Below, in pieces: positions 49,452 to 57,729 of a stretch of DNA of 64,000 bases (position 1 is the stretch's first letter; every line of letters begins with the position of its first letter). The position numbers and the translations under genes are program-made. Where the stretch lies: assembly GCF_003985125.1 (NCBI RefSeq), contig NZ_ML133572.1, positions 206,415 through 270,414 on the forward strand, given 5' to 3'. Below the pieces are notes generated by a model. The model was not told the DNA's origin. It was given only the letters and a program-made list of their open reading frames with translations, and made no database searches. Source of the DNA: Rhizobium phaseoli (lineage in GTDB: Bacteria; Pseudomonadota; Alphaproteobacteria; Rhizobiales; Rhizobiaceae).

Positions 49452-49757
49452 CTACTGGCTGACGGTCGCCCCGTTGGACGCCCCATTCGCCCCCATGGCC
49501 GGTGACGCCTGAATGACGCCCACCCCGCCGTTCTGGTACTGCGTGACCACCCTGCGGATGACCTTGCCGTCGCTTGCGATCTGGGTTCGCTGCGCTTCCG
49601 GCGGGAAGGGGTCCTGAATATGGATGGCCTTGTTTGCTTCTACGGCGTTCCCGACCCCGAAGGTGATCGAGTCGCGATTGTTCATGTAGTCGGCGCAGCC
49701 GGAAGCGAGGCCGGCGGCGGCAAGGACGAGAAGGACCCGCTTAGCGTTTTGTAACAA
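49452..49757 (-). CDS. Small lipoprotein between the secretin and TadG
   Basis: A 101-residue lipoprotein, signal LVLAAAGLASGC with Cys near residue 21, then a mature part beginning ADYMNNRDSITFGVGNAVEANKAIH (given in part). It ends in a run of Asn, Gly and Ala. Its position after the secretin gene is where CpaD, an outer-membrane lipoprotein of about 200 residues, normally lies, but it is only half that length. It overlaps the secretin stop by 17 bases. I do not recognise it as CpaD; it may be a short functional counterpart or a pilotin. Confidence 0.7.
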   Translation of the reverse strand: MLQNAKRVLLVLAAAGLASGCADYMNNRDSITFGVGNAVEANKAIHIQDPFPPEAQRTQIASDGKVIRRVVTQYQNGGVGVIQASPAMGANGASNGATVSQ

Positions 49758-51231
49758 CGACTTTGCCTCCCTGATTCAGGTCGAGACGATGGCCATAGGG
49801 GCCCGTCACACCTACGCCATTGCGAAACCGTCGAAGCATGTCCTTGTCGACTTCCATCACGCCGAGCGCGAAAAGCTCGACGTCGTTGGACGAACGCGTC
49901 TGATCGAGTGGACTATAGAGATCCTCACCAGGTCGAGCCGGTCGCACAATGTGCGGGGTGACAACGATAACGAGGTCGGATTCCTTCTTCTGGAAACTCG
50001 TCGAACGGAACAGTGCGCCGAGGACCGGTATCTGCCCGAGGCCCGGCATCTGCTGGATGTCCTTGGCATTGACCGACTGCAGCAGGCCGGCCAAGGCAAA
50101 GCTCTGACCGTCGCGCAGCGCGACCGTGGTGCTGGCAGCGCGCGAAATGAATCCCGGATTGCCGTTGACGTTGATCGATGGATCGAGCTCGGAAACCTCA
50201 GGCTCGATCTCCAGATTGATGACACCGTCGTCAAGCACCACCGGCTTGAAGGTCAGCCGCACACCGAAGGGGCGATAGTCCGTCTCGGTGGCGACCGTCG
50301 TGCCGTTGTTCGTCGTCTTCAGGATCGGCACTTCACCGCCGGCATGGAAGCTGGCGGTCGAGCCGCTCATGGCGATGAGGTTCGGCTGCGCCAGGCGACG
50401 CACCAATCCCTTCTGCTCGAGCGCGTTGATGACCACGTCGATGTGGCCGCCCGAAATTTCCAGCACCTTGGCGATCAATTGGCCGAATGGCAGCATACCT
50501 GTTGCCGCACCCTTGGGGTCAACCAGGGTCCGGACCAGGTTGCCACTATCGTCCACGGCGATACCCTGGCTGGTCGTCGCCTTGCCGATGCGGTTGTTGT
50601 TGCCGTATCCGGACCACCCGATCCCGAGGTCACGACCCGTCTGGCGCGAGGCTTCGATGATACGAACCTCCAGCATCACCTGCTGGCTGTCACTGACGCG
50701 CAATTGGTTCAGCACCGGCTGCTCGGAATAGGACTGGGCGATTTCCAGCACCCGCTGCAATTCGATGCTGTCCCGGACCACGCCTACCAGGCGAATGCGA
50801 TCGTTGGAATTGAACACCCTGACTCGGGCCGTAGGCGCCGCAGAGCGAATGGCGGCGGAGACTTCGCTGAAATCGCTGGCAACGCGGATGTCGATGACGC
50901 CGAGAAGCGACTTGTCGTCGCCATAGACCGAGATATTGGTGGCGCCGGTCTTCTTGCCGCGGACGAACAGCGACTTGTCGGAAAGCGGCACCACGTCGAT
51001 CATGTCGGCGCTGCCGATGACCAGATCGCCGAAGGGCTGTCCGGTATTGAGCGTCAGTGTCTCGTTTGGAGGCAACGTCACATGCTGGACCGACTTGCCG
51101 AGCGTGACGGACTTTTCCTGTGCGCTGGCGCAGCCTGCAAACCCAGGCCCTAAAATCACACAGGCTGAAAAAGTCGCCGCCAGTGCCGCAAGGCTTGTCG
51201 TCCTTGCGCTTCTTCTCTTGCCATTCGCCAT
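49741..51231 (-). CDS. cpaC: Tad secretin CpaC/RcpA
   Basis: Outer-membrane secretin of 496 residues. It has a signal region and then the pilus N-domain (LPPNETLTLNTGQPFGDLVIG in part), a BON/secretin N1-like segment (RVRVFNSNDRIRLVGVV), and the secretin core with VMLEVRIIEASRQTG and PRPGEDLYSPL near the C-terminus. It forms the ring through which the Flp pilus leaves the cell. Overlaps the small lipoprotein gene that follows; 55 bases separate it from cpaB upstream. Confidence 0.94.
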   Translation of the reverse strand: MANGKRRSARTTSLAALAATFSACVILGPGFAGCASAQEKSVTLGKSVQHVTLPPNETLTLNTGQPFGDLVIGSADMIDVVPLSDKSLFVRGKKTGATNISVYGDDKSLLGVIDIRVASDFSEVSAAIRSAAPTARVRVFNSNDRIRLVGVVRDSIELQRVLEIAQSYSEQPVLNQLRVSDSQQVMLEVRIIEASRQTGRDLGIGWSGYGNNNRIGKATTSQGIAVDDSGNLVRTLVDPKGAATGMLPFGQLIAKVLEISGGHIDVVINALEQKGLVRRLAQPNLIAMSGSTASFHAGGEVPILKTTNNGTTVATETDYRPFGVRLTFKPVVLDDGVINLEIEPEVSELDPSINVNGNPGFISRAASTTVALRDGQSFALAGLLQSVNAKDIQQMPGLGQIPVLGALFRSTSFQKKESDLVIVVTPHIVRPARPGEDLYSPLDQTRSSNDVELFALGVMEVDKDMLRRFRNGVGVTGPYGHRLDLNQGGKVVVTKR

Positions 51232-51286
51232 GCCTGCTTTAGCCCCCTCGTTCGGCTAGCCGCATCTGCGGCACGCCGCCTAAATA

Positions 51287-52204
51287 TCACTGGACCAGGC
51301 CGACTCGGTGCTCCTCGCGCTTCGTCGTGTTCCAGACACCCACTGTCACCCACTTTGGCTCGACCGGCAACACCGGTTCGACTTTTTGTTCCACAATCTG
51401 CACTTGTTTTTCAGGTTCTGGCAACTTATTCTTTTCCAAGTCATTGCTTAATTCCGTCGCCATCGCCCCGCCACCAAGGTCGGCGACGGTGATCGGTCGG
51501 GTTTGCTCGACAGAGGAAGAGGCAACATTGCGAAGCGCCAGCGACAGCGTGCCGATACTGGAGCCGAGCGTAAGGCGCTGCGCCTCATCGGTCGTGACCT
51601 CGAAGGTCACGGTTTTGACGACGGATGGCTCGTCCTTGCGTTCGTCTGCCGTTTGGTCCACCGCCAGCACCTTGACGCCTTGGAGAAGCACGTCGACGAA
51701 AGTCTGATCATTGCCGGCTGGCCCGCGTACCACCCGCGTCAGGAGCACATCGACGCGATCGGAGGGCCTGACGAAGCCGGCAACGCCGAGCACGTCGTTG
51801 ACGCGAATGGAGACCGCCTTCATGCCCTGGTCGAGCGCCGCCGAAAGCGTGGCGCGTTCGCCGGTACCGGTGATTTTCGAGGATAGCACCGGCTCGCCAG
51901 GGTCGATCGCCGCCATGGCATAACGCGGCTGGGCATCGTTGCCGACGACCGCCTCGATGCTGACGAACGAGCCTGCGGGTGTTTCATTGGAGGGCCACGG
52001 AATGGCTTTCAAATTTTCGGAGCGGATCCGGTCGCCGAAGCGCATTGGCTTGGCGGCGACGACGAGCGTCCGTTCCTCCGGCTTCATGCCGTTCATCGCC
52101 AGCAGCCGGGCCTTTTGATCGGAGAGATACTCGCGCATGCCGAAAACTGCTGCTGCGGCGAGTACAAACGCAATGAGGAGACTGAGAATCGTTGAAGAAC
52201 GCAT
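51287..52204 (-). CDS. cpaB: Tad assembly protein CpaB/RcpC
   Basis: A 305-residue periplasmic CpaB protein with an N-terminal helix (ILSLLIAFVLAAAAVFGM), a SAF domain (LVVAAKPMRFGDRIRSENLKAIPWP in part; LSSKITGTGE), and a Flp-assembly CpaB domain to about residue 230. The C-terminus ends in KWVTVGVWNTTKREEHRV. It likely sits in the periplasm and helps the secretin. Preceded by a 7-base perfect palindrome and a 12-base hairpin in the 100 bases after flp. Confidence 0.93.
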   Translation of the reverse strand: MRSSTILSLLIAFVLAAAAVFGMREYLSDQKARLLAMNGMKPEERTLVVAAKPMRFGDRIRSENLKAIPWPSNETPAGSFVSIEAVVGNDAQPRYAMAAIDPGEPVLSSKITGTGERATLSAALDQGMKAVSIRVNDVLGVAGFVRPSDRVDVLLTRVVRGPAGNDQTFVDVLLQGVKVLAVDQTADERKDEPSVVKTVTFEVTTDEAQRLTLGSSIGTLSLALRNVASSSVEQTRPITVADLGGGAMATELSNDLEKNKLPEPEKQVQIVEQKVEPVLPVEPKWVTVGVWNTTKREEHRVGLVQ

Positions 52205-52246
52205 CGCGGTTACTCGCTACACTGGACGAAGTGCATCCATTCGTTG

Positions 52247-52261
52247 CTTCTAATTTAGAAG
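52247..52261. promoter_or_regulatory. 15-base palindrome CTTCTAA-T-TTAGAAG before cpaB
   Basis: Perfect 7-base inverted repeat with a single central T. Eleven bases of it, TTCTAATTTAG, recur at 52596-52606 upstream of flp in the same orientation. It shares AGAAG (52257-52261) with the left arm of the neighbouring hairpin, so both cannot form at once in RNA. A factor-binding site or a transcript switch are possible. Confidence 0.45.
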
Positions 52262-52290
52262 AGAGGGGTTAACAAAACCCCCTCTCTTCT
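52257..52290 (-). terminator. Hairpin between flp and cpaB
   Basis: A perfect 12-base stem (AGAAGAGAGGGG at 52257-52268, CCCCTCTCTTCT at 52279-52290) with a ten-base loop, 14 bases after the flp stop. It may partly terminate or process the transcript so that pilin mRNA exceeds mRNA for the assembly genes. There is no T-run on the flp side, so it is not a textbook terminator. Confidence 0.55.
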
Positions 52291-52303
52291 TCGTAGGCCA
52301 ATA

Positions 52304-52498
52304 TCAGGCCGGGACGGCGAGCGTGGCGGTGAACCAACCTGCCCATGCATTCCAAACGGTGGCCAGATTGGTGCCGGCCAGTGTTACCGCCCCGATCACG
52401 CCGCCAACCAACAGGGCAAGCAGAATAAGGTATTCCGTGAGTGCGACCCCATCTTCTTCCCGCGCGAAAGCGCGTACGCTGTTTACAAATGCTTTCAT
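52304..52498 (-). CDS. flp: Flp-family type IVb pilin
   Basis: Major pilin precursor of 64 residues. A 17-residue leader (MKAFVNSVRAFAREEDG) is cut after Gly to give a 47-residue mature subunit with VALTEYLILLALLVGG: the Flp signature, Glu at +5 and Tyr at +6. ATG 52498 follows GGAGGAAA; a longer frame to 52546 lacks sense. The CpaA peptidase encoded divergently should process it. Only one pilin gene is present. An AT-rich divergent promoter region lies upstream. Confidence 0.95.
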   Translation of the reverse strand: MKAFVNSVRAFAREEDGVALTEYLILLALLVGGVIGAVTLAGTNLATVWNAWAGWFTATLAVPA

Positions 52499-52756
52499 CG
52501 AGAATTTCCTCCGGATAAGTTGTGGGCCGTAAATCCCCTCGGCCACCTTGTCGTCGAGACCGCCTCTTCGACTGGGAATATTAATAGTCTGTTAATTCTA
52601 ATTTAGTCAATTGTTTTATACCAGATTGAATTGAGATTTATACTTATGGTTAAGACTAAAGCCCGATGATTGGCGGTAAAAACCGGCGTATTCGCCAAAG
52701 TTGAGTGGAAATCGAAGTTACCTGATAGACAATCATAGCCCAAAAGGTTGATTCCT
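52499..52756. promoter_or_regulatory. AT-rich divergent region between flp and the prepilin peptidase gene
   Basis: 258 bases, clearly lower in GC than the rest, between the divergent flp and cpaA starts. TTAATAGTC and TTTAGTC are repeated at about 52580-52610, and TTCTAATTTAG at 52596-52606 matches the palindrome upstream of cpaB. It should contain both promoters. No gene or other RNA signal is seen. Confidence 0.55.
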
Positions 52757-53275
52757 ATGTCGCAAATGGCCGCTTTTATTAGCTCACTATCAGTATTACT
52801 TTTTCTCTACGCCGCCTGGACCGATTTCCGTACATGGAAGATTCCCAACACGGTTGTTCTCGCGCTCGTGACACTTTATGCGCTGCGCGCGGTGGCCGTG
52901 ATGCTTGGATCCGAGGATGTCGGCGCGGCACTTTTTGCGTCGAGCGGAATTGGCGGCGACGTCGGGGCCGGCCTGCTGATGTTCGTGCTTGGGGTGGTTC
53001 TGTGGGCGTTCCGGCTGTTTGGCGCAGGAGACGCCAAGCTTTTCCTGCCGATCGGCCTCTTTGTCGGATGGCATGGGATGCTGCCGTTTTCGTTTTTGCT
53101 CCTCGTTCTCGGAGTCGTGACGCTCCTGGTCCTGCGGCTGCCGGTCCCGCTGCGCGTCGCACATCTCGCCTTTTTCATGCGCATTGGGGAAATCCGGGCG
53201 AGCCGGAAGATACCTTACGGCGTCCTCATGGTCTTCGCCGCGCTCCTCACGTTGGCTCTGCCGATCATCCGATAG
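52757..53275 (+). CDS. cpaA: Prepilin peptidase CpaA/TadV
   Basis: A 172-residue A24-family membrane aspartic protease. The two catalytic Asp are in AAWTDFRTWKIP (near residue 22) and in the GxGD motif FGAGDAKLF (near 94). Five or six membrane helices. It cuts the leaders of Flp and of the TadE-like pseudopilins. ATG 52757 follows AAGG nine bases earlier; an upstream TTG at 52748 is less likely. It is the first gene of the Tad block on the right, divergent from flp. It lacks the N-methylation domain of the larger PilD type, as usual for Tad. Confidence 0.93.
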   Translation: MSQMAAFISSLSVLLFLYAAWTDFRTWKIPNTVVLALVTLYALRAVAVMLGSEDVGAALFASSGIGGDVGAGLLMFVLGVVLWAFRLFGAGDAKLFLPIGLFVGWHGMLPFSFLLLVLGVVTLLVLRLPVPLRVAHLAFFMRIGEIRASRKIPYGVLMVFAALLTLALPIIR

Positions 53276-53394
53276 CAGTGCAGCTACGGTGACTTGGCAT
53301 CGACACCCGCCGAGCCGCAGCGCTAAAGCGCCCAGCTTTCGCAATACATGGATGGAGCCGTGGGTGAGGGGTTCGCAAATGACCCGAAGTGAAG

Positions 53395-55134
53395 TCAATC
53401 GTGAGCAATTACAACGGTGTTTCGGCCGCGTTCTTTCGCTCTATAGAGCGCGCGGTCCGCTTCCCGCACAAGCGCTTCGGGGCCACACGAGGAATCACCG
53501 GTCAGCCCGGTGACGCCAACGCTGATTGTGGCGATCCCGTTCGGACTGGCTTCATGTTCAATTCCAAGGTGAAGCACGGCGAGACGGATCAGCTCTGCGA
53601 CAGACGCCGCTTCCGATCCGTCGGCACCCGGCAGCAGTACGGCAAATTCCTCTCCGCCGTACCGCGCGGCGACGTCACCGGCGCGGCGGATCGTGTCTTT
53701 AATTGCTCCGCCGATCCTCTTCAGGCATTCGTCGCCCGATGGGTGGCCGTAGCGGTCATTGAAGGATTTGAACCGGTCCACGTCGATCATGAGCAGTGCA
53801 AGGTTCGTCCGTTGGCTTAGAGCGTGGGCGTGCTCGCGCAGAAGCGCTTCGTCGAAGTATCTCCGGTTGGCAAGGCCTGTCAGCGCGTCCTGCTCGGCAA
53901 GCGCCTGCAGGCGACGATTTGCTTCCTGCAACTGATCCTCGATCGCCTTCCGGGCCGAAACATCCCTGAGCGTGCCGATAATTCCGGAAACCGTGCTTGT
54001 CGTAGGGTCTTTCAGTGCCTTGAGCTGCGCCTCCACCCATATCCAGTGCCCGTCCCGGTGACGAACGCGGCTGATGATCGAGTGTCGCTCCATGCGGCCC
54101 TCGAGCAGCGACTGAAAGACGAGCGCCACGCCCGGCGCATCCTCGGGGTGCGCCATGCCGATAGGCTTGGCCCCGATCAGTTCCTCGGGCTCAAAGCCGA
54201 GAATTTCTCGGCAGGCCGGCGAAACATATCGGCGCACGAGGTCGCGGTCGAGCTGCAACACCATGTCGGTGCTGTGATCAGCCAGCAGACGGTAGCGAGA
54301 TTCACTTTCCTGGAGACGTCGTTCCGCCGCAACGCGATCGTCGATGTCGCGACCGACCGAGTGAATGGTCGTCACCTGACCCTTCGAGTCGAACAATGCT
54401 GTGTTGGTCCAGGCCATCCACCGGACCCGTCCATCCGGCAGGACCACCTGATTTTCGATCTCGACGCTATGGCTGACGCCGCACACCATTCGCAAATGTT
54501 CTGCGACAGCGGCCCGACTATCCTCCGGAATGAAGTCGAACAGGTTCCTGCCCACCATTTCATGCGGTTGCAGCCCGTAGTGGCGCGCATAGGCATGATT
54601 GACGAAGCTGAACACGCCTTCCGGGCTTGCGAGGGACACCAGCTCCGACTGGCTCTCGACCAGTTCCCGATAACGGGCTTCGCTCAAGATCAGTTGCTGC
54701 TCGGCAGCCTTGAACGCAGTCACATCCGTGATGACAGCAACCGAAACGCTCCCCATTTCCGGCAGGCTGTCGTCCAGCACGGCAGACAGGAGAACATCGA
54801 TGATCCGGCCGTCCTTGCACACCATTTGATATTCGACATTGTCGATGCGGCCGGACAGGAAGAATGCGGGCAAGACTTCCCGAATTGCATACATCCGCGA
54901 TTCCGGCGTCAGAAACTCGGAGGAGGGCCGTCCGATGACTTCCTCGCGAGCATATCCGAGCTTGGCAAGCCAGGCATCGCTGACTGAGATGAGACGCCCC
55001 TGCTTGTCGATCGAATGAAGCATCGCCGGTGTAACTTTGGTGCGGTGGTCGAGTTCCGCGCGCAATCTTGCATTGGGACGTGAGTCTATGTCGATTAAGG
55101 TGGATGACCTGGTCATCAGGAGCCGATCTGTCAA
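53395..55134 (-). CDS. Diguanylate cyclase with three PAS domains
   Basis: A 579-residue cytoplasmic signalling enzyme. Three PAS domains lie at about 35-145, 150-270 and 275-400, each followed by a short PAC-like segment (for example RDGHWIWVEAQLKALKD). The GGDEF domain at about 410-575 carries GGEEF with catalytic residues and the inhibitory RxxD I-site (RAGD) just before it, so it can make c-di-GMP and be product-inhibited. No EAL domain. It starts at ATG 55134 and reads toward the Tad block; a link with pilus control is plausible from c-di-GMP biology, but not shown by the sequence. Confidence 0.93.
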   Translation of the reverse strand: MTDRLLMTRSSTLIDIDSRPNARLRAELDHRTKVTPAMLHSIDKQGRLISVSDAWLAKLGYAREEVIGRPSSEFLTPESRMYAIREVLPAFFLSGRIDNVEYQMVCKDGRIIDVLLSAVLDDSLPEMGSVSVAVITDVTAFKAAEQQLILSEARYRELVESQSELVSLASPEGVFSFVNHAYARHYGLQPHEMVGRNLFDFIPEDSRAAVAEHLRMVCGVSHSVEIENQVVLPDGRVRWMAWTNTALFDSKGQVTTIHSVGRDIDDRVAAERRLQESESRYRLLADHSTDMVLQLDRDLVRRYVSPACREILGFEPEELIGAKPIGMAHPEDAPGVALVFQSLLEGRMERHSIISRVRHRDGHWIWVEAQLKALKDPTTSTVSGIIGTLRDVSARKAIEDQLQEANRRLQALAEQDALTGLANRRYFDEALLREHAHALSQRTNLALLMIDVDRFKSFNDRYGHPSGDECLKRIGGAIKDTIRRAGDVAARYGGEEFAVLLPGADGSEAASVAELIRLAVLHLGIEHEASPNGIATISVGVTGLTGDSSCGPEALVREADRALYRAKERGRNTVVIAHD

Positions 55135-55377
55135 AAAGTGGCGACCGCGAGCTTCAAGGTCGTCCTGCAGGGCGGATGCGGGATTTTCACGATCGTAATT
55201 GTCGCTGAAATCTATCGCCCGCCGCTTATCAATTTATTAAATCCTCGCCGAGGCCGGTATTTGGCGATTCAACCGGCTGAATTCCGTAAACAGCAGCACC
55301 GGTCTCCGGTCGCAGGTTCAACCTGGCGCGGTGCCCGAAGTCAGTGAAGCTGGCAGACCTGGTCTGCGAGCGACAGT

Positions 55378-56220
55378 TCAATTGTACGGCCAGCCGGCTC
55401 CGCGAGCGTTCACTTCGACGGAGACGATCTGGCCGGTTCCGGCCATCTGATCCATCTTGTCCATGCCAAACCATCGTGCGGCGGTGATGAAGAGGGTCGA
55501 CCGATTGTCGCCGCCGAGCATACAGGCGAATGCGCCCCGATCGATCTTGATCTCATCAAGCATTTCGCCGCCTTCGCGGACCCGGCGGCAACAGGCATTG
55601 GCGACGTCCGCGTACCAGATCGCTCCCTGGCTGTCGAAACAGATCCCGTCCGGGGGGCCGGGAAGCTCCGCCCAGATCCTCCTGTTGCCAAGGCGACCGT
55701 CCGGCGCCACATCGAAAGCAGTCAATAGCCTGGCCCAACTTTCGGCGCAGACGAGAGTGCAGCCATCCTGGGATAACGCCATGCCGTTCGGAAACTGAAA
55801 GCCTTCGGCCTGCGTCTCGACGCTGCCATCCGGCAGGATCAGCATAAGGGATGGGCCGTTGACATAGATTCTGCCTGCAGCGTCAATGACGATCTCGTTC
55901 CACCTGCCTGGCCCAAGCGCAGCGAACTCTTTCAGACCCTCACCATCGAAACGCATGAGCGATGAGGACGCGGACTGGACCACGAAGAGCTCGTTCTCCG
56001 GGCTGAAATCGAATGACAGCGGTGGAGCTTTCGCGGGAACGACAAGCCGCGATTGGCCTTTCTCTTCAAGAACGCGGATTTCGCCACTGGTCCAATCGGC
56101 AAACCAGAGCTCGCCCTTATGCCAACGCGGGCATTCAACCAGTCCTCTTCCCTTCAACAATATCTGTGCCGGCACGTGCGCCTCCCGGGTTATCTGCACC
56201 TCCCCAGGACGTGTGACCAT
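55378..56220 (-). CDS. SMP-30/gluconolactonase-family protein
   Basis: A 280-residue six-bladed beta-propeller of the SMP-30/gluconolactonase family. ECPRWHKGELWFADWTSGEI at the front is a typical first blade, and the metal-binding Glu, Asn and Asp positions fit ECPRW, RWNEIVID and PPDGICFD. These enzymes hydrolyse sugar or keto-acid lactones. ATG 56220 has GGAG before it; ATG 56235 is also possible. Last gene of the second transporter operon, after a VOC protein. No signal peptide. Substrate unknown. Confidence 0.88.
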   Translation of the reverse strand: MVTRPGEVQITREAHVPAQILLKGRGLVECPRWHKGELWFADWTSGEIRVLEEKGQSRLVVPAKAPPLSFDFSPENELFVVQSASSSLMRFDGEGLKEFAALGPGRWNEIVIDAAGRIYVNGPSLMLILPDGSVETQAEGFQFPNGMALSQDGCTLVCAESWARLLTAFDVAPDGRLGNRRIWAELPGPPDGICFDSQGAIWYADVANACCRRVREGGEMLDEIKIDRGAFACMLGGDNRSTLFITAARWFGMDKMDQMAGTGQIVSVEVNARGAGWPYN

Positions 56221-56279
56221 CGGCCGCTCCGACATTCCGGAACAAAAAATCCGACTGTTGGCCGGCGAGGCGGTCTGGT

Positions 56280-56636
56280 CTAGCTATCGAAGGGTCTTGA
56301 GGGCGGCTCGGCAAGAGTGATGCGATTTCCGTCCGGGTCTGCGATTTGAGCGATGCGTCCGTAATCACCTTGCGATTCATCGGTGAGATCCACGCCCATC
56401 TCTTGAAGTGATTTTCGCGCCCGATCCATTTTCGGCACCACTATTGTCAATCTGCCGGAGCCGGCATTCTCGCTATTGTCGAAGATTTGGATGTTGGCTC
56501 CGGCAATGTTGCGCCATTGGATCAGACCAACCATGGGGCGATCATCAGGCTCTCGGCCGAAAAGTCGGGTGTAGAATCTTTCTGCCTTATCCATGCTCGC
56601 CGTGGCGAGCGCCGCGTAAATTCCCTGGATTTCCAT
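56280..56636 (-). CDS. VOC-family (glyoxalase-like) protein
   Basis: A 118-residue protein with the vicinal-oxygen-chelate fold: a betaalphabeta start (GIYAALATASMDKAERFYTRLFGREPD, in part), and a C-terminal IADPDGNRITLAEPP module. A glyoxalase, dioxygenase or binding function is possible. ATG 56636 follows AAGGAGGC. It lies between the transporter ATPase and the SMP-30 gene, so it is co-transcribed. Nothing in the short sequence points to one substrate. Confidence 0.85.
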   Translation of the reverse strand: MEIQGIYAALATASMDKAERFYTRLFGREPDDRPMVGLIQWRNIAGANIQIFDNSENAGSGRLTIVVPKMDRARKSLQEMGVDLTDESQGDYGRIAQIADPDGNRITLAEPPSRPFDS

Positions 56637-56742
56637 TCGAAAGCCTCCTTTGCCCCACCGGTAATTGAGAGAAGGCGTGACTCCGTTCCAAATCTTGCTG
56701 CGCCCGTGCAACGCTGCTGAAATACGGGCTGGTCCGTCGAGG

Positions 56743-57729
56743 TCAGACGGCGGCCGTGGAAAGATCCGGATCGGCATGATGGCAGGCGGTCAGCAGTCCG
56801 GGCGCTGCCGTCCTGTTCTTCAAGGCCGGCTCCTGTTCCGCGCAAAGCGATGTCGCTTTCCAGCAGCGTGTTCGAAAACGGCATCCGCTCGGCGGATCGA
56901 CGGGGCTTGGCAGATCGCCTTTCAGAACGATGCGTCTGCCTTGTCCGCGAAGCCGCGGATCCGGTGTCGGGACTGCCGACATCAGGGCCTGGGTATAGGG
57001 ATGGGCCGGCGCGCTGAAGATCGATTGTTTCGGTCCTGTCTCAATGATCTTGCCGAGATACATGACCATCACCCGGTCGGAGACATGCCGCACCACGGCC
57101 AGATCATGGGCGACGAACAGCATTGCCAGATTGCGCTCGCGCCTCAGCTTGGCGAGCAGATTGACGACCTGCGCCTGGACCGACACGTCGAGGGCCGAGA
57201 CCGGCTCGTCGCATACGAGGAGCGTCGGATCGAGCGTCAGGGCGCGCGCAATGCCAAGCCGCTGACGCTGACCTCCCGAAAATTCGGAGGGGTAGCGCTC
57301 CGCATGTTCGGCGCGCAATCCGACGGATTCGAGCAGCCTGACCGTCTCCTCCCGCCACCGGGATTTGGGCAGGACGCCGGGATGCAGCGCCCACGGTTCG
57401 GCGATCAACCGGTCGACCCGCAGGCGCGGATTGAGTGACTGGTAGGGATCCTGGAAGACGACCTGAATCTGTCGGCGCAGATCGTGCAGCTGGCGGCCGC
57501 TTGCCCTGGTGATCTCAACACCGTCGAGCAATACGCTGCCGCTCGTTGCCGGCCCGAGCTTCAGCAGCGTGCGCACCAGCGAGGTCTTGCCGCAGCCGCT
57601 TTCGCCGACGAGACCGACAGTTTCGCCCCGGCCGATCTCGAAGCTGACGTCGTCGACGGCGCGCACTGCTGTTGCGCCACTGCCGAAGTGCCGGGAGAGG
57701 TTTTGCACCTTGAGAAGAGGCTCGGTCAT
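56743..57729 (-). CDS. ABC transporter ATP-binding protein, DppF/OppF type
   Basis: Second ATPase of the right-hand importer, 328 residues. Walker [15 protein letters not shown], signature FSGGQRQRL, Walker B LLVCDEPVSALDV and the C-terminal oligopeptide cysteine motif (CRFRTRC) are present. The stop of the companion ATPase gene overlaps its start (ATGA at 57726-57729). It drives import with DppD-, DppB- and DppC-type subunits upstream. Compared with the left-hand transporter the pair is of the same family but clearly different in sequence, so not a recent duplicate. Confidence 0.93.
   Translation of the reverse strand: MTEPLLKVQNLSRHFGSGATAVRAVDDVSFEIGRGETVGLVGESGCGKTSLVRTLLKLGPATSGSVLLDGVEITRASGRQLHDLRRQIQVVFQDPYQSLNPRLRVDRLIAEPWALHPGVLPKSRWREETVRLLESVGLRAEHAERYPSEFSGGQRQRLGIARALTLDPTLLVCDEPVSALDVSVQAQVVNLLAKLRRERNLAMLFVAHDLAVVRHVSDRVMVMYLGKIIETGPKQSIFSAPAHPYTQALMSAVPTPDPRLRGQGRRIVLKGDLPSPVDPPSGCRFRTRCWKATSLCAEQEPALKNRTAAPGLLTACHHADPDLSTAAV

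Noticed and set aside
53276..53394. A terminator between the prepilin peptidase and cyclase genes
   Set aside because: Only a short GCGCTAAAGCGC repeat is seen, with no T-run, so it is not called.
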